Part shown: positions 8,869 to 18,412 of the stretch, one piece after another
How positions within the stretch are numbered: position 1 is the stretch's first letter
How the letters are laid out: the number at the start of each line of letters is the position of its first letter
From: Virgibacillus oceani
GTDB lineage: Bacteria; Bacillota; Bacilli; Bacillales; Amphibacillaceae
Length of the DNA stretch: 64,000 nt
Reading direction: 5' to 3'
Assembly (NCBI RefSeq): GCF_014638995.1
Contig: NZ_BMFR01000001.1
Span: 558,001 to 622,000, forward strand
Position numbers and translations under genes: made by a program
The notes under the pieces: model-generated
The model's database searches: none
Seen by the model: the letters and a program-made list of their open reading frames with translations, nothing else
What the model was told of the DNA's origin: nothing

Positions 8869-8878
8869 AGTATTCAAT

Positions 8879-8916
8879 ATACTCTTAGCAAACATTCGTT
8901 AAGAGTATTTTTTATT
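8879..8916 (+). terminator. Terminator of cheR
   Basis: ATACTCTTA (8879-8887) pairs with TAAGAGTAT (8900-8908), followed by TTTTTATT. Confidence 0.8.
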
Positions 8917-9018
8917 GTTTAAAAAAATTGCATTCATAATCATATCAATTTATAATTACAAATTATACATTAAATTCGAAATAATTTTTTTGTATTGTAC
9001 CTATTATCGTTCGTGTTA

Positions 9019-9027
9019 TGGTATAGT
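9019..9027 (+). promoter_or_regulatory. Candidate extended -10 promoter of the aro operon
   Basis: TGGTATAGT is a TGn-extended -10 element 30 bases before chorismate synthase. The nearest -35-like TTGTAC (8995-9000) is 21 bases away, so the extension must carry most of the strength. The surrounding TATGGTATA recurs at gpsB and rnpB. Confidence 0.42.
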
Positions 9028-9057
9028 AATACAAATTACGAAGATGGAGGAATTTAA

Positions 9058-10224
9058 ATGCGCTACTTAACTGCAGGAGAGTCACATGGAAAACAATTAA
9101 CAACAATTATTGAGGGTGTTCCTTCAAATATGCCAATAGTTAAAGAAGATATTAATGCCTCACTACTTCGAAGGCAAAAAGGGCACGGACGGGGCAAACG
9201 GATGCAAATTGAAAAGGATTTAGTTGAAATCACCAGTGGTATACGGCATGGTTATACATTGGGTTCACCAATTTCCTTAGTTATACATAATGATGACTTT
9301 AAGCATTGGTTAGATGTAATGGGAGAAGACCCAATAGAAGAAGGCACGAAAATCAGGAGAACAGTATCAAGACCTAGACCTGGCCACGCTGATCTGAATG
9401 GTGCATTAAAATATGGACATCGTGATATGCGAAATGTTCTTGAGCGCTCTTCAGCTAGAGAAACGGCCGCCCGAGTGGCAGCGGGAGCGGTAGCTAAAAC
9501 ACTATTGGAACAGCTGGGAATTGAAATTACGGCATATGTAAAAGAAATTGCGGGAATCGTAGCCAGTGATGATAGTTCGCTATCTATGGAAGAACGAATA
9601 ACGATTGCCGAGGAGTCACCAGTACGAACCCTTGATAAAAATGTTGAAAAACCTATGATGGATGCAATAGATCAAGCCAAAAAAGAAGGAGACTCTATCG
9701 GTGGAGTAGTTGAGGTTTATGTGGAAGGTATGCCCGCTGGTGTTGGTTCATATGTACATTATGATCGTAAGCTTGATTCGAGAATTGCAGGCAGTGTTAT
9801 AAGTATCAATGCATTTAAGGGTGTTGAGTTTGGAATTGGATTTGAAGCAGCAAGAAAAAATGGCAGCGAGGTTCATGATGAAATAGCTTGGAACAAACAA
9901 GAGGGATATTACCGAAAAACGAATCGCCTGGGTGGTTTTGAAGGTGGAATGACGACAGGAATGCCTATCGTAGTAAAAGGTGTTATGAAGCCAATTCCAA
10001 CGTTATATAAACCATTACAGAGCGTTGATATTGAAACAAAAGAACCATTTAATGCAAGTGTTGAGCGTTCCGATTCATGTGCAGTACCCGCTGCATCTGT
10101 TGTTATGGAGCACATTGTAGCATTTGAATTAGCCCGTGCGATTACAGAACAATTCCCAAGTGATCAATTTCCTGTATTACAAAAGGCTGTTAAGGATTAC
10201 CGTGAAGAAATAAGGTGTTTTTAG
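9058..10224 (+). CDS. aroC: Chorismate synthase
   Basis: Chorismate synthase (called aroF in B. subtilis) converts 5-enolpyruvylshikimate 3-phosphate to chorismate with reduced FMN. The 388-residue length is normal. Family signatures are [16 protein letters not shown] at the N-terminus, [16 protein letters not shown] near residue 100 and [20 protein letters not shown] near residue 122. It opens the aro operon; the stop overlaps the GTG of aroB by one base, so translation is coupled. Its product feeds chorismate mutase here and menaquinone, folate and tryptophan synthesis elsewhere. Confidence 0.98.
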   Translation: MRYLTAGESHGKQLTTIIEGVPSNMPIVKEDINASLLRRQKGHGRGKRMQIEKDLVEITSGIRHGYTLGSPISLVIHNDDFKHWLDVMGEDPIEEGTKIRRTVSRPRPGHADLNGALKYGHRDMRNVLERSSARETAARVAAGAVAKTLLEQLGIEITAYVKEIAGIVASDDSSLSMEERITIAEESPVRTLDKNVEKPMMDAIDQAKKEGDSIGGVVEVYVEGMPAGVGSYVHYDRKLDSRIAGSVISINAFKGVEFGIGFEAARKNGSEVHDEIAWNKQEGYYRKTNRLGGFEGGMTTGMPIVVKGVMKPIPTLYKPLQSVDIETKEPFNASVERSDSCAVPAASVVMEHIVAFELARAITEQFPSDQFPVLQKAVKDYREEIRCF

Positions 10225-11300
10225 TGAAACAAATAACGATCAAAACGAGCACCCACTCGTACAATATTTATACGGGCAAGAATATAAGATTTAATGTAAA
10301 GGAATTCTTACCGAAGAAATACTCTTCTATATTAATTATTTCAGATGATACAGTCAATGGTCTGTATTTAGATGATGTTAAAGGAAGCTTTTCAGCGGAT
10401 GAACAGGTTTTTCATTCTGTGATTCCATCTGGAGAAAGTTCTAAAAGCATCCATACGTATTATCAGCTGCAAACGGACGCGATTAAATTTGGTTTAGATA
10501 GGCAATCACTTATTATTGCACTTGGAGGTGGGGTCGTAGGAGATATTGCCGGATTTGCAGCATCTACTTATATGCGCGGCATTGATTATATCCAGATGCC
10601 GACGACAATTTTGGCACATGACAGCAGTGTCGGCGGGAAAGTAGCAATTAACCATGATTTAGGGAAAAACATGATTGGCAGTTTTTATCCCCCTGTGGCC
10701 GTTGTATACGATGTTCATACATTGCAATCACTAAGCGAACGGGAAATACGATCTGGTTATGCAGAACTCATAAAAGAGGCATTTATAGCAGACGAAGCAT
10801 TTTTTCATACATTAATGTCAACAAAATTACATGAAATATCCGCTGAACAGCTGGAGATGCATTTACTAGAAGGAATAAAAATAAAAGCATCTATCGTTGA
10901 AAATGATGAAAAGGAAACTGGGATTCGAAAATATTTAAATTTTGGCCATACACTTGGTCATGCATTAGAAACGGAAAAGGGATATGGCACGCTAACACAC
11001 GGGGAAGCGGTAGCCATTGGTACATTATTTGCGTTAAGGGTAAGCGAATCTGTTTTTACGAGCAATCTTCCATATGATATTTATTATGAATGGCTTAAAA
11101 ATAACCACTATCCATTACATTTAGATCATTTAAATATCGAAAAAATTATTAAAATGATGAAGTCTGACAAAAAAGCAGTTAATAAACAAGTTCAGATGGT
11201 TTTGTTGCGAAATATTACTGAGCCAACTGTTGTTGAAGTGGATGATCAGGATCTTAAACAATTATTAGATATCTTTTTAAGAGAGTTGGTGAAAAATTGA
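10224..11300 (+). CDS. aroB: 3-dehydroquinate synthase
   Basis: AroB makes 3-dehydroquinate from DAHP in the shikimate pathway and uses NAD and a divalent metal. The 358-residue product has the NAD-binding GGGVVGDIAGFAAS near residue 96, QMPTTILAHDSSVGGK near residue 122, and metal ligands in LNFGHTLGHALE and THGEAVAIG. I use GTG 10224, which overlaps the upstream stop by one base, rather than the GTG nine bases earlier that lies inside aroC. It overlaps aroH by four bases. Confidence 0.97.
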   Translation: MKQITIKTSTHSYNIYTGKNIRFNVKEFLPKKYSSILIISDDTVNGLYLDDVKGSFSADEQVFHSVIPSGESSKSIHTYYQLQTDAIKFGLDRQSLIIALGGGVVGDIAGFAASTYMRGIDYIQMPTTILAHDSSVGGKVAINHDLGKNMIGSFYPPVAVVYDVHTLQSLSEREIRSGYAELIKEAFIADEAFFHTLMSTKLHEISAEQLEMHLLEGIKIKASIVENDEKETGIRKYLNFGHTLGHALETEKGYGTLTHGEAVAIGTLFALRVSESVFTSNLPYDIYYEWLKNNHYPLHLDHLNIEKIIKMMKSDKKAVNKQVQMVLLRNITEPTVVEVDDQDLKQLLDIFLRELVKN

Positions 11301-11659
11301 TACGTGGTTTAAGGGGAGCAACAACGGTTACGAAAAACGAAGAAAAGGAAATTCATACAAATACAAGATTACTTGTTGAAGAAATGGTGAGAAAAAATAA
11401 CGTTGAAGTTGAATCAATATCCCACGTATTTATTTCTGTTACAAAAGATTTAAATGCCGGTTTTCCAGCTAAATCACTGCGGCAAATTGATGGGTGGACA
11501 TATGTACCAGTTATGTGCATGACAGAGATAGATGTTCCGAACAGCCTTGCAATGTGTATCAGGGTCATGATGATTGTTAATACAGAAATAGAACAACAAG
11601 AAATTAAACACGTATTCCAGAACGGTGCAGTTAGTTTACGACCAGATTTAGTAAAATAA
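11297..11659 (+). CDS. aroH: Chorismate mutase, AroH type
   Basis: AroH is the monofunctional trimeric chorismate mutase that turns chorismate into prephenate. The 120-residue product begins MIRGLRGATTV, the AroH signature, with Arg in the active-site loop, and includes TKDLNAGFPAKSLR near residue 50. It starts with TTG at 11297, overlapping the aroB stop (TTGA). In B. subtilis aroH is followed by trpEDCFBA; here hisC follows at once, 13 bases later. Confidence 0.96.
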   Translation: MIRGLRGATTVTKNEEKEIHTNTRLLVEEMVRKNNVEVESISHVFISVTKDLNAGFPAKSLRQIDGWTYVPVMCMTEIDVPNSLAMCIRVMMIVNTEIEQQEIKHVFQNGAVSLRPDLVK

Positions 11660-11672
11660 AGAGGTGAGTGAA

Positions 11673-12758
11673 TTGAAAGGAAAACGTATTCTAAGTGAAA
11701 TGACCCCGTACAAACAGGGAATGCAAATTGAGGAAGTAAAAAAAGAATATGGATTAAAGCGAATTGTGAAATTAGCCTCAAACGAAAATCCGTTTGGTTA
11801 CTCTCGAAAGTTACAAGAACAATTACCAAACATGCTGCATGATTTTGAGATTTATCCTGATGGTCATACGGCTGAACTGAGAACAGCATTAGCTGAAAAA
11901 TTACGAGTAAATGAAAATCAGCTTGTTTTTGGCAGTGGATCTGACGAGCTCGTACAATTAACCTGCAGGGCATTTTTGTATCCAGGTGTTAATACCGTAA
12001 TGGCTAATCCTACTTTTCCTCAATATAAGCATAATGCGAAAATAGAGGGTGCGGAAATCAGAGAAATTCCGAATCACAATGGATATCACGATCTTGAAGC
12101 CATTTTCAATGCTATAGATGAAAACACGAGGGTTGTTTGGCTATGTTCACCTAATAATCCCACAGGTTGTCTGATTCCTAGGAGTGATTTTTATTCATTT
12201 ATGGATAAATGTCCAAAAGACGTATTGGTTGTTTTGGACGAAGCGTATTACGAATATATAGAACCTGGTTTAGATCCGGATGCTATTAATAACATTAGCA
12301 ATTATCCAAATCTATTAATACTTAGAACGTTTTCAAAGGCATACGGGTTGGCTGGATTGCGTATTGGCTACGGTGTTGGGTCCGAGCGATTAATTGCTAA
12401 GCTAAATGTTGTCAGAGGACCTTTTAATACGACATCCTATACTCAAAAAGCAGCATTGATTGCATTGCACGATGATTTATTTATTCAGGAAACGTATCAA
12501 CAAAATAAGGTCATCAGAGAATCGTTTCAGCGTTTTTTGGATAACTTGGGTCTTTCTTATTACGATTCACATACTAACTTTTTGTGCGTGAAATTACCGG
12601 TATCTGGAAATGAAATGTTTGGCTATTTACTAAAGAACGGCTATATCGTAAGACCCGGGGAAGGAATAGGCTGCCCCAATTCTGTTCGAATAACCATTGG
12701 GAATAAAGAAGATATGATTAAGCTTCAGTCTATTATTCATGAATTTATAACGTCGTAG
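11673..12758 (+). CDS. hisC: Histidinol-phosphate / aromatic aminotransferase
   Basis: HisC is a PLP-dependent class II aminotransferase that works in histidine synthesis and, in Bacillus, also on prephenate-derived keto acids of phenylalanine and tyrosine synthesis. Motifs are KLASNENPFGYS near residue 32, LCSPNNPTGCLIP near 155, VLDEAYYEYIE near 186, and the PLP-lysine loop RTFSKAYGLAGLRIGYG near 214. I favour TTG 11673 because AAAGAGGTG (11658-11666) is then correctly spaced; GTG 11664 lies inside that site. Its place between aroH and tyrA fits the dual role. Confidence 0.95.
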   Translation: MKGKRILSEMTPYKQGMQIEEVKKEYGLKRIVKLASNENPFGYSRKLQEQLPNMLHDFEIYPDGHTAELRTALAEKLRVNENQLVFGSGSDELVQLTCRAFLYPGVNTVMANPTFPQYKHNAKIEGAEIREIPNHNGYHDLEAIFNAIDENTRVVWLCSPNNPTGCLIPRSDFYSFMDKCPKDVLVVLDEAYYEYIEPGLDPDAINNISNYPNLLILRTFSKAYGLAGLRIGYGVGSERLIAKLNVVRGPFNTTSYTQKAALIALHDDLFIQETYQQNKVIRESFQRFLDNLGLSYYDSHTNFLCVKLPVSGNEMFGYLLKNGYIVRPGEGIGCPNSVRITIGNKEDMIKLQSIIHEFITS

Positions 12759-12766
12759 GTGATTTT

Positions 12767-13870
12767 ATGGGGAAACGAAAAATATTAATGATTGGACTCG
12801 GTCTGATTGGTGGATCATTAGCAAAAAATCTAGCACAATCAGACAAAAATTATATTATTGGATACGATACAGACAAAAAAGCAATAGATTATGCCAAAAT
12901 GAACGGGATAGTAGACGAGGTTAGTACGTCGTATAGTGAAGCAATTAAACAGTCAGATTTTGTGATACTTGGAACACCAATCTCTCAAACAATCGAAATT
13001 ATGAAGAAAATAGATGGGGTTCGGATTGATCATAATGTGATCGTTACAGATGTTTCTTCCGTTAAAGAACCGATAATGGAAGCTGCAAAATCGTTATCGA
13101 ATCACAACATAACATTTGTCGGCGGCCATCCAATGGCGGGTTCACATAAAAGAGGAATTACCGCTGCTAAAGGGCATTTATTTGAAAATGCTATATTTGT
13201 TTTAACACCATTGCTGAATTGTTCAAGCAAGCACTTAGAATCTCTGCAACAGTTATTAGAGAATACCAAGAGTCATTTTGTTATTTTACATCCAGATGAA
13301 CACGATGAAATGACAGGTGTTGTTTCACATTTTCCACATTTAATTGCATCTTCACTTGTTCATCAAGCAAAAAAGTGGGAACATACTCACGCATATCTTC
13401 CAAAACTCGCAGCAGGAGGATTTCGCGATATAACCCGAATTGCTTCAAGCAATCCAGTGATGTGGCAGGATATTTTTTACCATAATAGAAGTAAAATGTC
13501 ACAATTGCTGACAGATTGGATAGCAGAAATGAGTGAGTTAAAAAGGCTCCTTGAAAATAATGATAAAAATCGGATTATCAGCTACTTAGAGCAAGCAAAA
13601 GAATATAGAGACGGACTTGGGAAAAAAGAAAAAGGCGCCATACCTGCTTTTCATGATTTATACGTTGATATTCGAGACCAGTCAGGGGCAATAGCTACAG
13701 TTGTGCAATTGATTGCGACAGAGAACATAAGTATCAATAACATTGAAATACTGGAGATACGTGACGGAATAACTGGTGTTTTACGGTTAAGTTTTCCTAC
13801 TAAGGATGCACAATTACAAAGCTATACCTTACTTGGGAAGCATGGATATGAATTGATGATAGATGAATAA
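12767..13870 (+). CDS. tyrA: Prephenate dehydrogenase with ACT domain
   Basis: TyrA oxidatively decarboxylates prephenate to 4-hydroxyphenylpyruvate for tyrosine. The 367-residue protein begins with the Rossmann motif GLGLIGGSLAKNL, has FVGGHPMAGSHKRGI near residue 115 and HDEMTGVVSHFPH near 180, and ends with an ACT regulatory domain at about residues 295-367 (LYVDIRDQSGAIATVVQLIA onward), so feedback by tyrosine is likely. It follows hisC by 8 bases. Confidence 0.97.
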   Translation: MGKRKILMIGLGLIGGSLAKNLAQSDKNYIIGYDTDKKAIDYAKMNGIVDEVSTSYSEAIKQSDFVILGTPISQTIEIMKKIDGVRIDHNVIVTDVSSVKEPIMEAAKSLSNHNITFVGGHPMAGSHKRGITAAKGHLFENAIFVLTPLLNCSSKHLESLQQLLENTKSHFVILHPDEHDEMTGVVSHFPHLIASSLVHQAKKWEHTHAYLPKLAAGGFRDITRIASSNPVMWQDIFYHNRSKMSQLLTDWIAEMSELKRLLENNDKNRIISYLEQAKEYRDGLGKKEKGAIPAFHDLYVDIRDQSGAIATVVQLIATENISINNIEILEIRDGITGVLRLSFPTKDAQLQSYTLLGKHGYELMIDE

Positions 13871-13902
13871 TGAATAGTCATAATAGGAAGAAGTGATACT
13901 TT

Positions 13903-15192
13903 ATGAAGAATAAGGAACTATTTCCTAGTCCTAATCCCCTGTCCGGTGTGGTGAATGTACCTGGGGACAAATCAATATCCCATCGCGCGGTTATGTTTGG
14001 GTCGATGGCAACCGGTATAACACGGGTAGACAATTTTCTAGATGGGGAAGACTGTATGAGAACAGTGAATGCATTTCGATCATTAGGAGTTAGGATAAAT
14101 AAAGAGGAATCAACTTTAATTATTCATGGAAATGGTGCCTCATCACTAGCGGAACCACTAACTCCACTATATTTTGGAAATTCGGGTACAACGGCGAGGC
14201 TAATGTTAGGTGTATTAGCTGCATTACCATTTTTTACTGCTGCGTATGGGGACAAATCGTTAACTAAACGCCCCATGGATAGGGTTGTAGATCCCTTGAC
14301 ACAAATGGGGGCATCCTTCGAAGGACGAAATAATGGATGCAACCTTCCATTAGCATTTCGGGGTGGCGGCCTCAAAGGTATCTGCTACACGCTTCCCGTT
14401 AAAAGTGCTCAAGTAAAATCTGCGGTCTTATTAGCTGGTCTATTTGCTGAAGGTGAGACGAAAGTGATTGAGAAAACCACAACAAGGGATCACACCGAGA
14501 ATATGCTGCATGCTTTTGGTGCGGATATTACGAGAAATAAGAATCAAACTGTTATTACAAATAAAAAATCCTTAAAATCAGTTGATGTGTTTGTCCCGGG
14601 CGATATTTCATCTGCGGCTTTTTTTCTGGCTGCTGCTACAATTGTACCTGAAAGTACGATTACATTAAGAAATGTTGGGCTGAACGAAACTAGAACCGGG
14701 ATTATTGATGTTATGGGAAATATGGGTGCAAAGCTTGAAATTACGAATGAACAAACTGTAAGTGGTGAACGGATTGGTGATATTACCGTTTCATACGGTG
14801 AGTTAAACGGTATTGTAATTGATGGAGACATTATACCTAGATTAATAGACGAAATTCCTGTTATTGCTCTTTTAGCAACACAGGCGGAAGGTACTACAAT
14901 AATTCGGGATGCCAGTGAATTAAGATTTAAGGAAACGGATAGAATTGCAGCAGTTGTTGATGTATTATCCGCACTAGGAGCAAAAATAGAAGCCACCGAT
15001 GACGGGATGATTATTCATGGTAAAACCAAATTAACGGGTGGACATGCTGCATCATATGATGATCACCGTATCGCCATGATGATTGCAATTGCCTCATTGA
15101 TTACAGAGGGTAAAGTTATTTTGGATGATGAAGCATGTATTGCAATTTCATATCCCGATTTCTTTGACGATTTAAATTCGGTTATAGGCTGA
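13903..15192 (+). CDS. aroA: 3-phosphoshikimate 1-carboxyvinyltransferase (EPSP synthase)
   Basis: EPSP synthase (aroE in B. subtilis naming) joins phosphoenolpyruvate to shikimate 3-phosphate. The 429-residue product has VNVPGDKSISHRAVMFGSMA at the N-terminus, GNSGTTARLMLGVLA near residue 90, TKRPMDRVVDPL near 122 and YDDHRIAMMIAIA near residue 386. It is the last gene of the aro operon and is followed by a terminator. It makes the substrate for the operon's first gene. Confidence 0.98.
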   Translation: MKNKELFPSPNPLSGVVNVPGDKSISHRAVMFGSMATGITRVDNFLDGEDCMRTVNAFRSLGVRINKEESTLIIHGNGASSLAEPLTPLYFGNSGTTARLMLGVLAALPFFTAAYGDKSLTKRPMDRVVDPLTQMGASFEGRNNGCNLPLAFRGGGLKGICYTLPVKSAQVKSAVLLAGLFAEGETKVIEKTTTRDHTENMLHAFGADITRNKNQTVITNKKSLKSVDVFVPGDISSAAFFLAAATIVPESTITLRNVGLNETRTGIIDVMGNMGAKLEITNEQTVSGERIGDITVSYGELNGIVIDGDIIPRLIDEIPVIALLATQAEGTTIIRDASELRFKETDRIAAVVDVLSALGAKIEATDDGMIIHGKTKLTGGHAASYDDHRIAMMIAIASLITEGKVILDDEACIAISYPDFFDDLNSVIG

Positions 15193-15198
15193 AAATAG

Positions 15199-15230
15199 AA
15201 GAATCTGCATGGTGCGGATTCTTTTTTCTT
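15199..15230 (+). terminator. Terminator of the aro operon
   Basis: GAATCTGC pairs with GCGGATTC (one G-U) and is followed by TTTTTTCTTTT. Confidence 0.85.
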
Positions 15231-15293
15231 TTTATGATATGTATGATAAAATCTATCATACAGTTTCAGTGTACGGTAGAGAGGGTGTTTCAA

Positions 15294-16544
15294 ATGGAAA
15301 CAATTATGAAGGCAGTAAATTTAATGGAGGCAAAAAAAACGAACGAAGCAATTGCGCTTTTAGAAGGTTTTTTGCCAATAGCAGATGAGGAAGAAAGATT
15401 TACAATTGCAGAATTATATATACAATGGGGGTTTCTCCAAGAAGCAAGTGTTATTTTAGATGAAATGCTGCAGCAGTATCCAAACGAAAGTGAATTAAAA
15501 GTTATGTTAGCTGATATATATATAGAGTTAGATAATGACGAACAAGCTATTAATTTACTAAATGATATTAGTGAAGATGACGAAGCATATTTACAAGCAT
15601 TAATTCAGCTTGCTGATTTATATCAAGCACAGGGATTGTTTGAAGTAGCTGAACAGAAATTGTTAACTGCAAAACAAATGAACCCAAATGAACCAATCAT
15701 CGATTTTGCTCTCGGGGAATTGCTATTCTCAACAGGGGATTATAAAAAGGCAATTACGTATTATGAAAAAATTATCGTGAAAACAAATGAAATAGCAAAT
15801 GTTTCTATCAATGATCGTTTAGCAGAAGCATACGCAGCAACTGGCGAATATGAAAAAGCATTGGAAATTTTCCAAAGTATTGATAGTGAAAATTCCGATA
15901 CATTATTTAAATATGGATTTACAGCCTCACAAGCTGGAAGACTCGATATTGCTATCAAGGCCTGGGAACAAGTTATCACACTTGATCCATATTATCATAC
16001 CGTTTATTACCAATTGGCCAAAGCATATGAGGAAGAAGAATTACCTAAAGAAGCATATAATACAGCAAAAAAAGGATTACATGTAGATGAATTCAATAAA
16101 GAGTTATTTTTTTATGCAGGAACACTTGCACACCAACTGGATCACAATGAAGAAAGTGAAGAGTGGATTCGGCAGGCAGTAGCATTAGAACCTGATTATA
16201 AAGAAGCCGTTTTATTTTTAATTGAACTCTTAAAAGTTAGGGACAACCATGAAGGCATTATAGAGCTTATAAATGAAATTAAGCAGTACGGAGCAGAAGA
16301 TGCACTTTATGAATGGGAAATTGCACGAGCGTATAATGAAATTGAGTCGTATAATAATGCATTAAATCATTACAAAGAAGCATATAATAATCTAAATCAA
16401 GATAGTGAATTTTTAAAAGAATTTGCATATTTCCTAACCGAAGAAGGGAGGACCAATGAGGCATTACCGATATTTAAAGCATATTTAAAACTACAGCCAG
16501 AGGACTTTGATACTGAGGAATTTTATAATCGATTAATTCAGTAA
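15294..16544 (+). CDS. ypiA: TPR-repeat protein YpiA
   Basis: The 416-residue product is built almost wholly of tetratricopeptide repeats, recognisable from spaced W/L-G-Y/F-A/P patterns such as YLQALIQLADLYQAQGLFEVAE and TVYYQLAKAYEEEELPKEAY. No signal peptide or membrane segment is seen, so it should be a cytoplasmic scaffold. I start it at ATG 15294 (GAGAGGGTG upstream) and not at an in-frame ATG at 15234. Position after the aro operon and before ypiB-ypiF-qcrA matches ypiA of B. subtilis. The binding partner is unknown. Confidence 0.9.
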   Translation: METIMKAVNLMEAKKTNEAIALLEGFLPIADEEERFTIAELYIQWGFLQEASVILDEMLQQYPNESELKVMLADIYIELDNDEQAINLLNDISEDDEAYLQALIQLADLYQAQGLFEVAEQKLLTAKQMNPNEPIIDFALGELLFSTGDYKKAITYYEKIIVKTNEIANVSINDRLAEAYAATGEYEKALEIFQSIDSENSDTLFKYGFTASQAGRLDIAIKAWEQVITLDPYYHTVYYQLAKAYEEEELPKEAYNTAKKGLHVDEFNKELFFYAGTLAHQLDHNEESEEWIRQAVALEPDYKEAVLFLIELLKVRDNHEGIIELINEIKQYGAEDALYEWEIARAYNEIESYNNALNHYKEAYNNLNQDSEFLKEFAYFLTEEGRTNEALPIFKAYLKLQPEDFDTEEFYNRLIQ

Positions 16545-16599
16545 ATCGATTGTAAATGCGAATAATAAATTCTATATGAATGTAAAGGAGGCAACTTAA

Positions 16600-17175
16600 G
16601 TGCAGACTCCTATTTCAGTACAAGATAAAAAAAGCTTTATCGATTGGTTTTTAAATCATTTTCAATTGAAAAAGAGAGAAAGTGTATGGATATTAAATTA
16701 TTTAGTAAACCATGATGATCTGTTAACAAATGTCCATTTTATTAGAGAGGCAAGGTTTTGTCCAAGAGCAATTGTGATGAGCAGCCATTGCTCTGAAGAG
16801 GTACCTTTTCGTTTTTATAAGAACCAATTAGTGACTACTGATGCAGAAAAGTCATTTCACGATATCCGGTTAAATCAAAAAGAACCATTGTATATACAAT
16901 TAAATTTTAAAAACGCAAATCAGAACGCTTTATATGTAGCTGTTTTAGAAGATAACCCATTTGTTCCGGAAGGCTTCTTTATTACGAAAAAGGATCAGGA
17001 GCTTGCTAAGAAGCTTTTAGATAATTCATTATATAATTATAAAAAGAAAAAACTTCAGGAACAAATTGATCGATCTTTAGATAACAAAGATCAGCAATTG
17101 TTTCTTAAATTAGCAGAACAGTTACATAAACTAGATGCAGACTATAGAAATCAGCCTAATTTGCTTAAGCAATAG
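16600..17175 (+). CDS. ypiB: YpiB, UPF0302 family protein
   Basis: The 191-residue soluble protein starts with GTG behind AAAGGAGG. Conserved features include [20 protein letters not shown] near residue 15 and the [12 protein letters not shown] segment near residue 55; the C-terminal third is strongly charged and helical ([20 protein letters not shown]). These match UPF0302/YpiB. Genetic context (ypiA-ypiB-ypiF-qcrA) is conserved; the molecular function is not known to me. Confidence 0.88.
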   Translation: MQTPISVQDKKSFIDWFLNHFQLKKRESVWILNYLVNHDDLLTNVHFIREARFCPRAIVMSSHCSEEVPFRFYKNQLVTTDAEKSFHDIRLNQKEPLYIQLNFKNANQNALYVAVLEDNPFVPEGFFITKKDQELAKKLLDNSLYNYKKKKLQEQIDRSLDNKDQQLFLKLAEQLHKLDADYRNQPNLLKQ

Positions 17176-17270
17176 GTTGATTTTTTTTGCATAAATAAGA
17201 TAGACTTTATAAATATGATTCATAATTTTTGATAAGATGAACAAGAATAAAGAAAGAGGTTGACTGCAGC

Positions 17271-17729
17271 ATGCAATGGATCAAAGAAGATGTAAAGCAA
17301 TACATACAGGCCAAAGAATACGTTGATACGGTTATAGTTCCGTTGATTCCCTATCATCTATCGAAAGATTCGGAACTGGAAAAGAATGCATTTCAAAGTG
17401 AGGTGCTATCAATATTTGCAAAAGAGATTGAAAAAGAATTATCTGGACGAGTAATGTTATCTCCTAATTATTATTATTTAAAATCCGGCAGTAAGGAGGA
17501 AGAATTGAATCGAATTAATTCTTGGTCAGGTGATGCACGTACCCAACCATTTAATAATATATTTTTTGTCACATTTGATTCAGCTTGGAAAAAGGATGAA
17601 CAAGCCTTGGATGGAACACTGATATGGCTTCCAGGTATACAATCCGGTGATTTAAAATCGAATGAATTGCATTCTTTTATTCACGATCAAGTTGAACAAA
17701 TTGGTGAATATATAAAAAGCTATTGGTAA
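17271..17729 (+). CDS. ypiF: YpiF, DUF2487 family protein
   Basis: The 152-residue product has no membrane segment or catalytic motif that I recognise. It begins MQWIKEDVKQYIQAKEYVDTV and contains FNNIFFVTFDSAWKKDEQ near residue 98, as in the DUF2487 proteins found just before qcrA in Bacillus. A GAAAGAGG site precedes the ATG. Whether it assists cytochrome bc assembly is only a guess from position. Confidence 0.85.
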   Translation: MQWIKEDVKQYIQAKEYVDTVIVPLIPYHLSKDSELEKNAFQSEVLSIFAKEIEKELSGRVMLSPNYYYLKSGSKEEELNRINSWSGDARTQPFNNIFFVTFDSAWKKDEQALDGTLIWLPGIQSGDLKSNELHSFIHDQVEQIGEYIKSYW

Positions 17730-17798
17730 GGATAAACTATCATTTGCACAGGTCAATGTATGTTTTTGCGAAACTTTTGTAACAATGATGAATAAATA

Positions 17799-17827
17799 TT
17801 GACCCAACAAATACTTTGCGCTATCAT
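17799..17827 (+). promoter_or_regulatory. Promoter of qcrABC
   Basis: TTGACC (17799-17804), 17 bases, TATCAT (17822-17827): a SigmaA-type promoter 66 bases before qcrA. Confidence 0.62.
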
Positions 17828-17893
17828 GGTAATGTCCTAGTAATCTGATTAAAATATATTTGTCCGTGATAAACGAATAGAGGGGGGAAAATC

Positions 17894-18406
17894 ATGAGCG
17901 AAAAAAAGCAACAAGTATCCCGTCGACAATTTCTAAATTATACACTTACAGGAGTAGGTGGATTTATGGCAGCTGGAATGCTTGTTCCTATGTTACGTAT
18001 GGCAGTTGATCCGGTTCTGCAAGAGTCCGCTGCAGGTGATTTAGTGAATGTAGGCTTGGCAGTAGAAGATATTACCAATGAACCACAGCGTGTCGATTGG
18101 AAAATTGATCAAGTAGATGCATGGTATGAATCTAAGGTTGGTAAATCTGCATGGGTTTATAAAAACGACAATGATGAGATTGTAGCACTTTCCCCAATTT
18201 GTAAGCACCTTGGTTGTGTTGTTTCTTGGGAAGGCAGTGAACAATTTCCAGACCAATTTTACTGCCCATGTCACGGCGGACGCTATCATAAGGATGGACA
18301 AAATATTCCTGGAACACCACCAACAGCTCCGTTAGACGTATATGAATCTAAAGTTGAAAATGGGATGTTATACCTTGGCATGGCACATCCAAGAGGGGAG
18401 GCGTAA
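17894..18406 (+). CDS. qcrA: Menaquinol:cytochrome c reductase Rieske iron-sulfur subunit
   Basis: QcrA is the 2Fe-2S subunit of the bc complex that oxidises menaquinol at the cytoplasmic membrane. The 170-residue protein has a twin-arginine signal SRRQFLNY near residues 8-15 followed by a hydrophobic segment that probably stays as a membrane anchor. The Rieske ligands are in CKHLGCVVSW (about residue 103) and CPCHGGRYHKDG (about residue 124). It is thus a predicted Tat substrate, and tatA/tatC lie at 56-57 kb. It opens the qcrABC operon behind a clear promoter. Confidence 0.97.
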   Translation: MSEKKQQVSRRQFLNYTLTGVGGFMAAGMLVPMLRMAVDPVLQESAAGDLVNVGLAVEDITNEPQRVDWKIDQVDAWYESKVGKSAWVYKNDNDEIVALSPICKHLGCVVSWEGSEQFPDQFYCPCHGGRYHKDGQNIPGTPPTAPLDVYESKVENGMLYLGMAHPRGEA

Positions 18407-18412
18407 TAATCA

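Noticed and set aside
11660..11672. A remnant of trp genes between aroH and hisC
   Set aside because: The gap is 13 bases and consists of the hisC ribosome-binding site; nothing remains of trp coding sequence.
11353..11973. A 206-codon open frame on the minus strand
   Set aside because: It lies wholly across the aroH and hisC coding sequences, has no ribosome-binding site and no recognisable domain; it is an antisense shadow.
14544..14996. A 150-codon minus-strand frame
   Set aside because: It is antisense to EPSP synthase and its Ser/Ile-rich composition reflects the codons of that gene.
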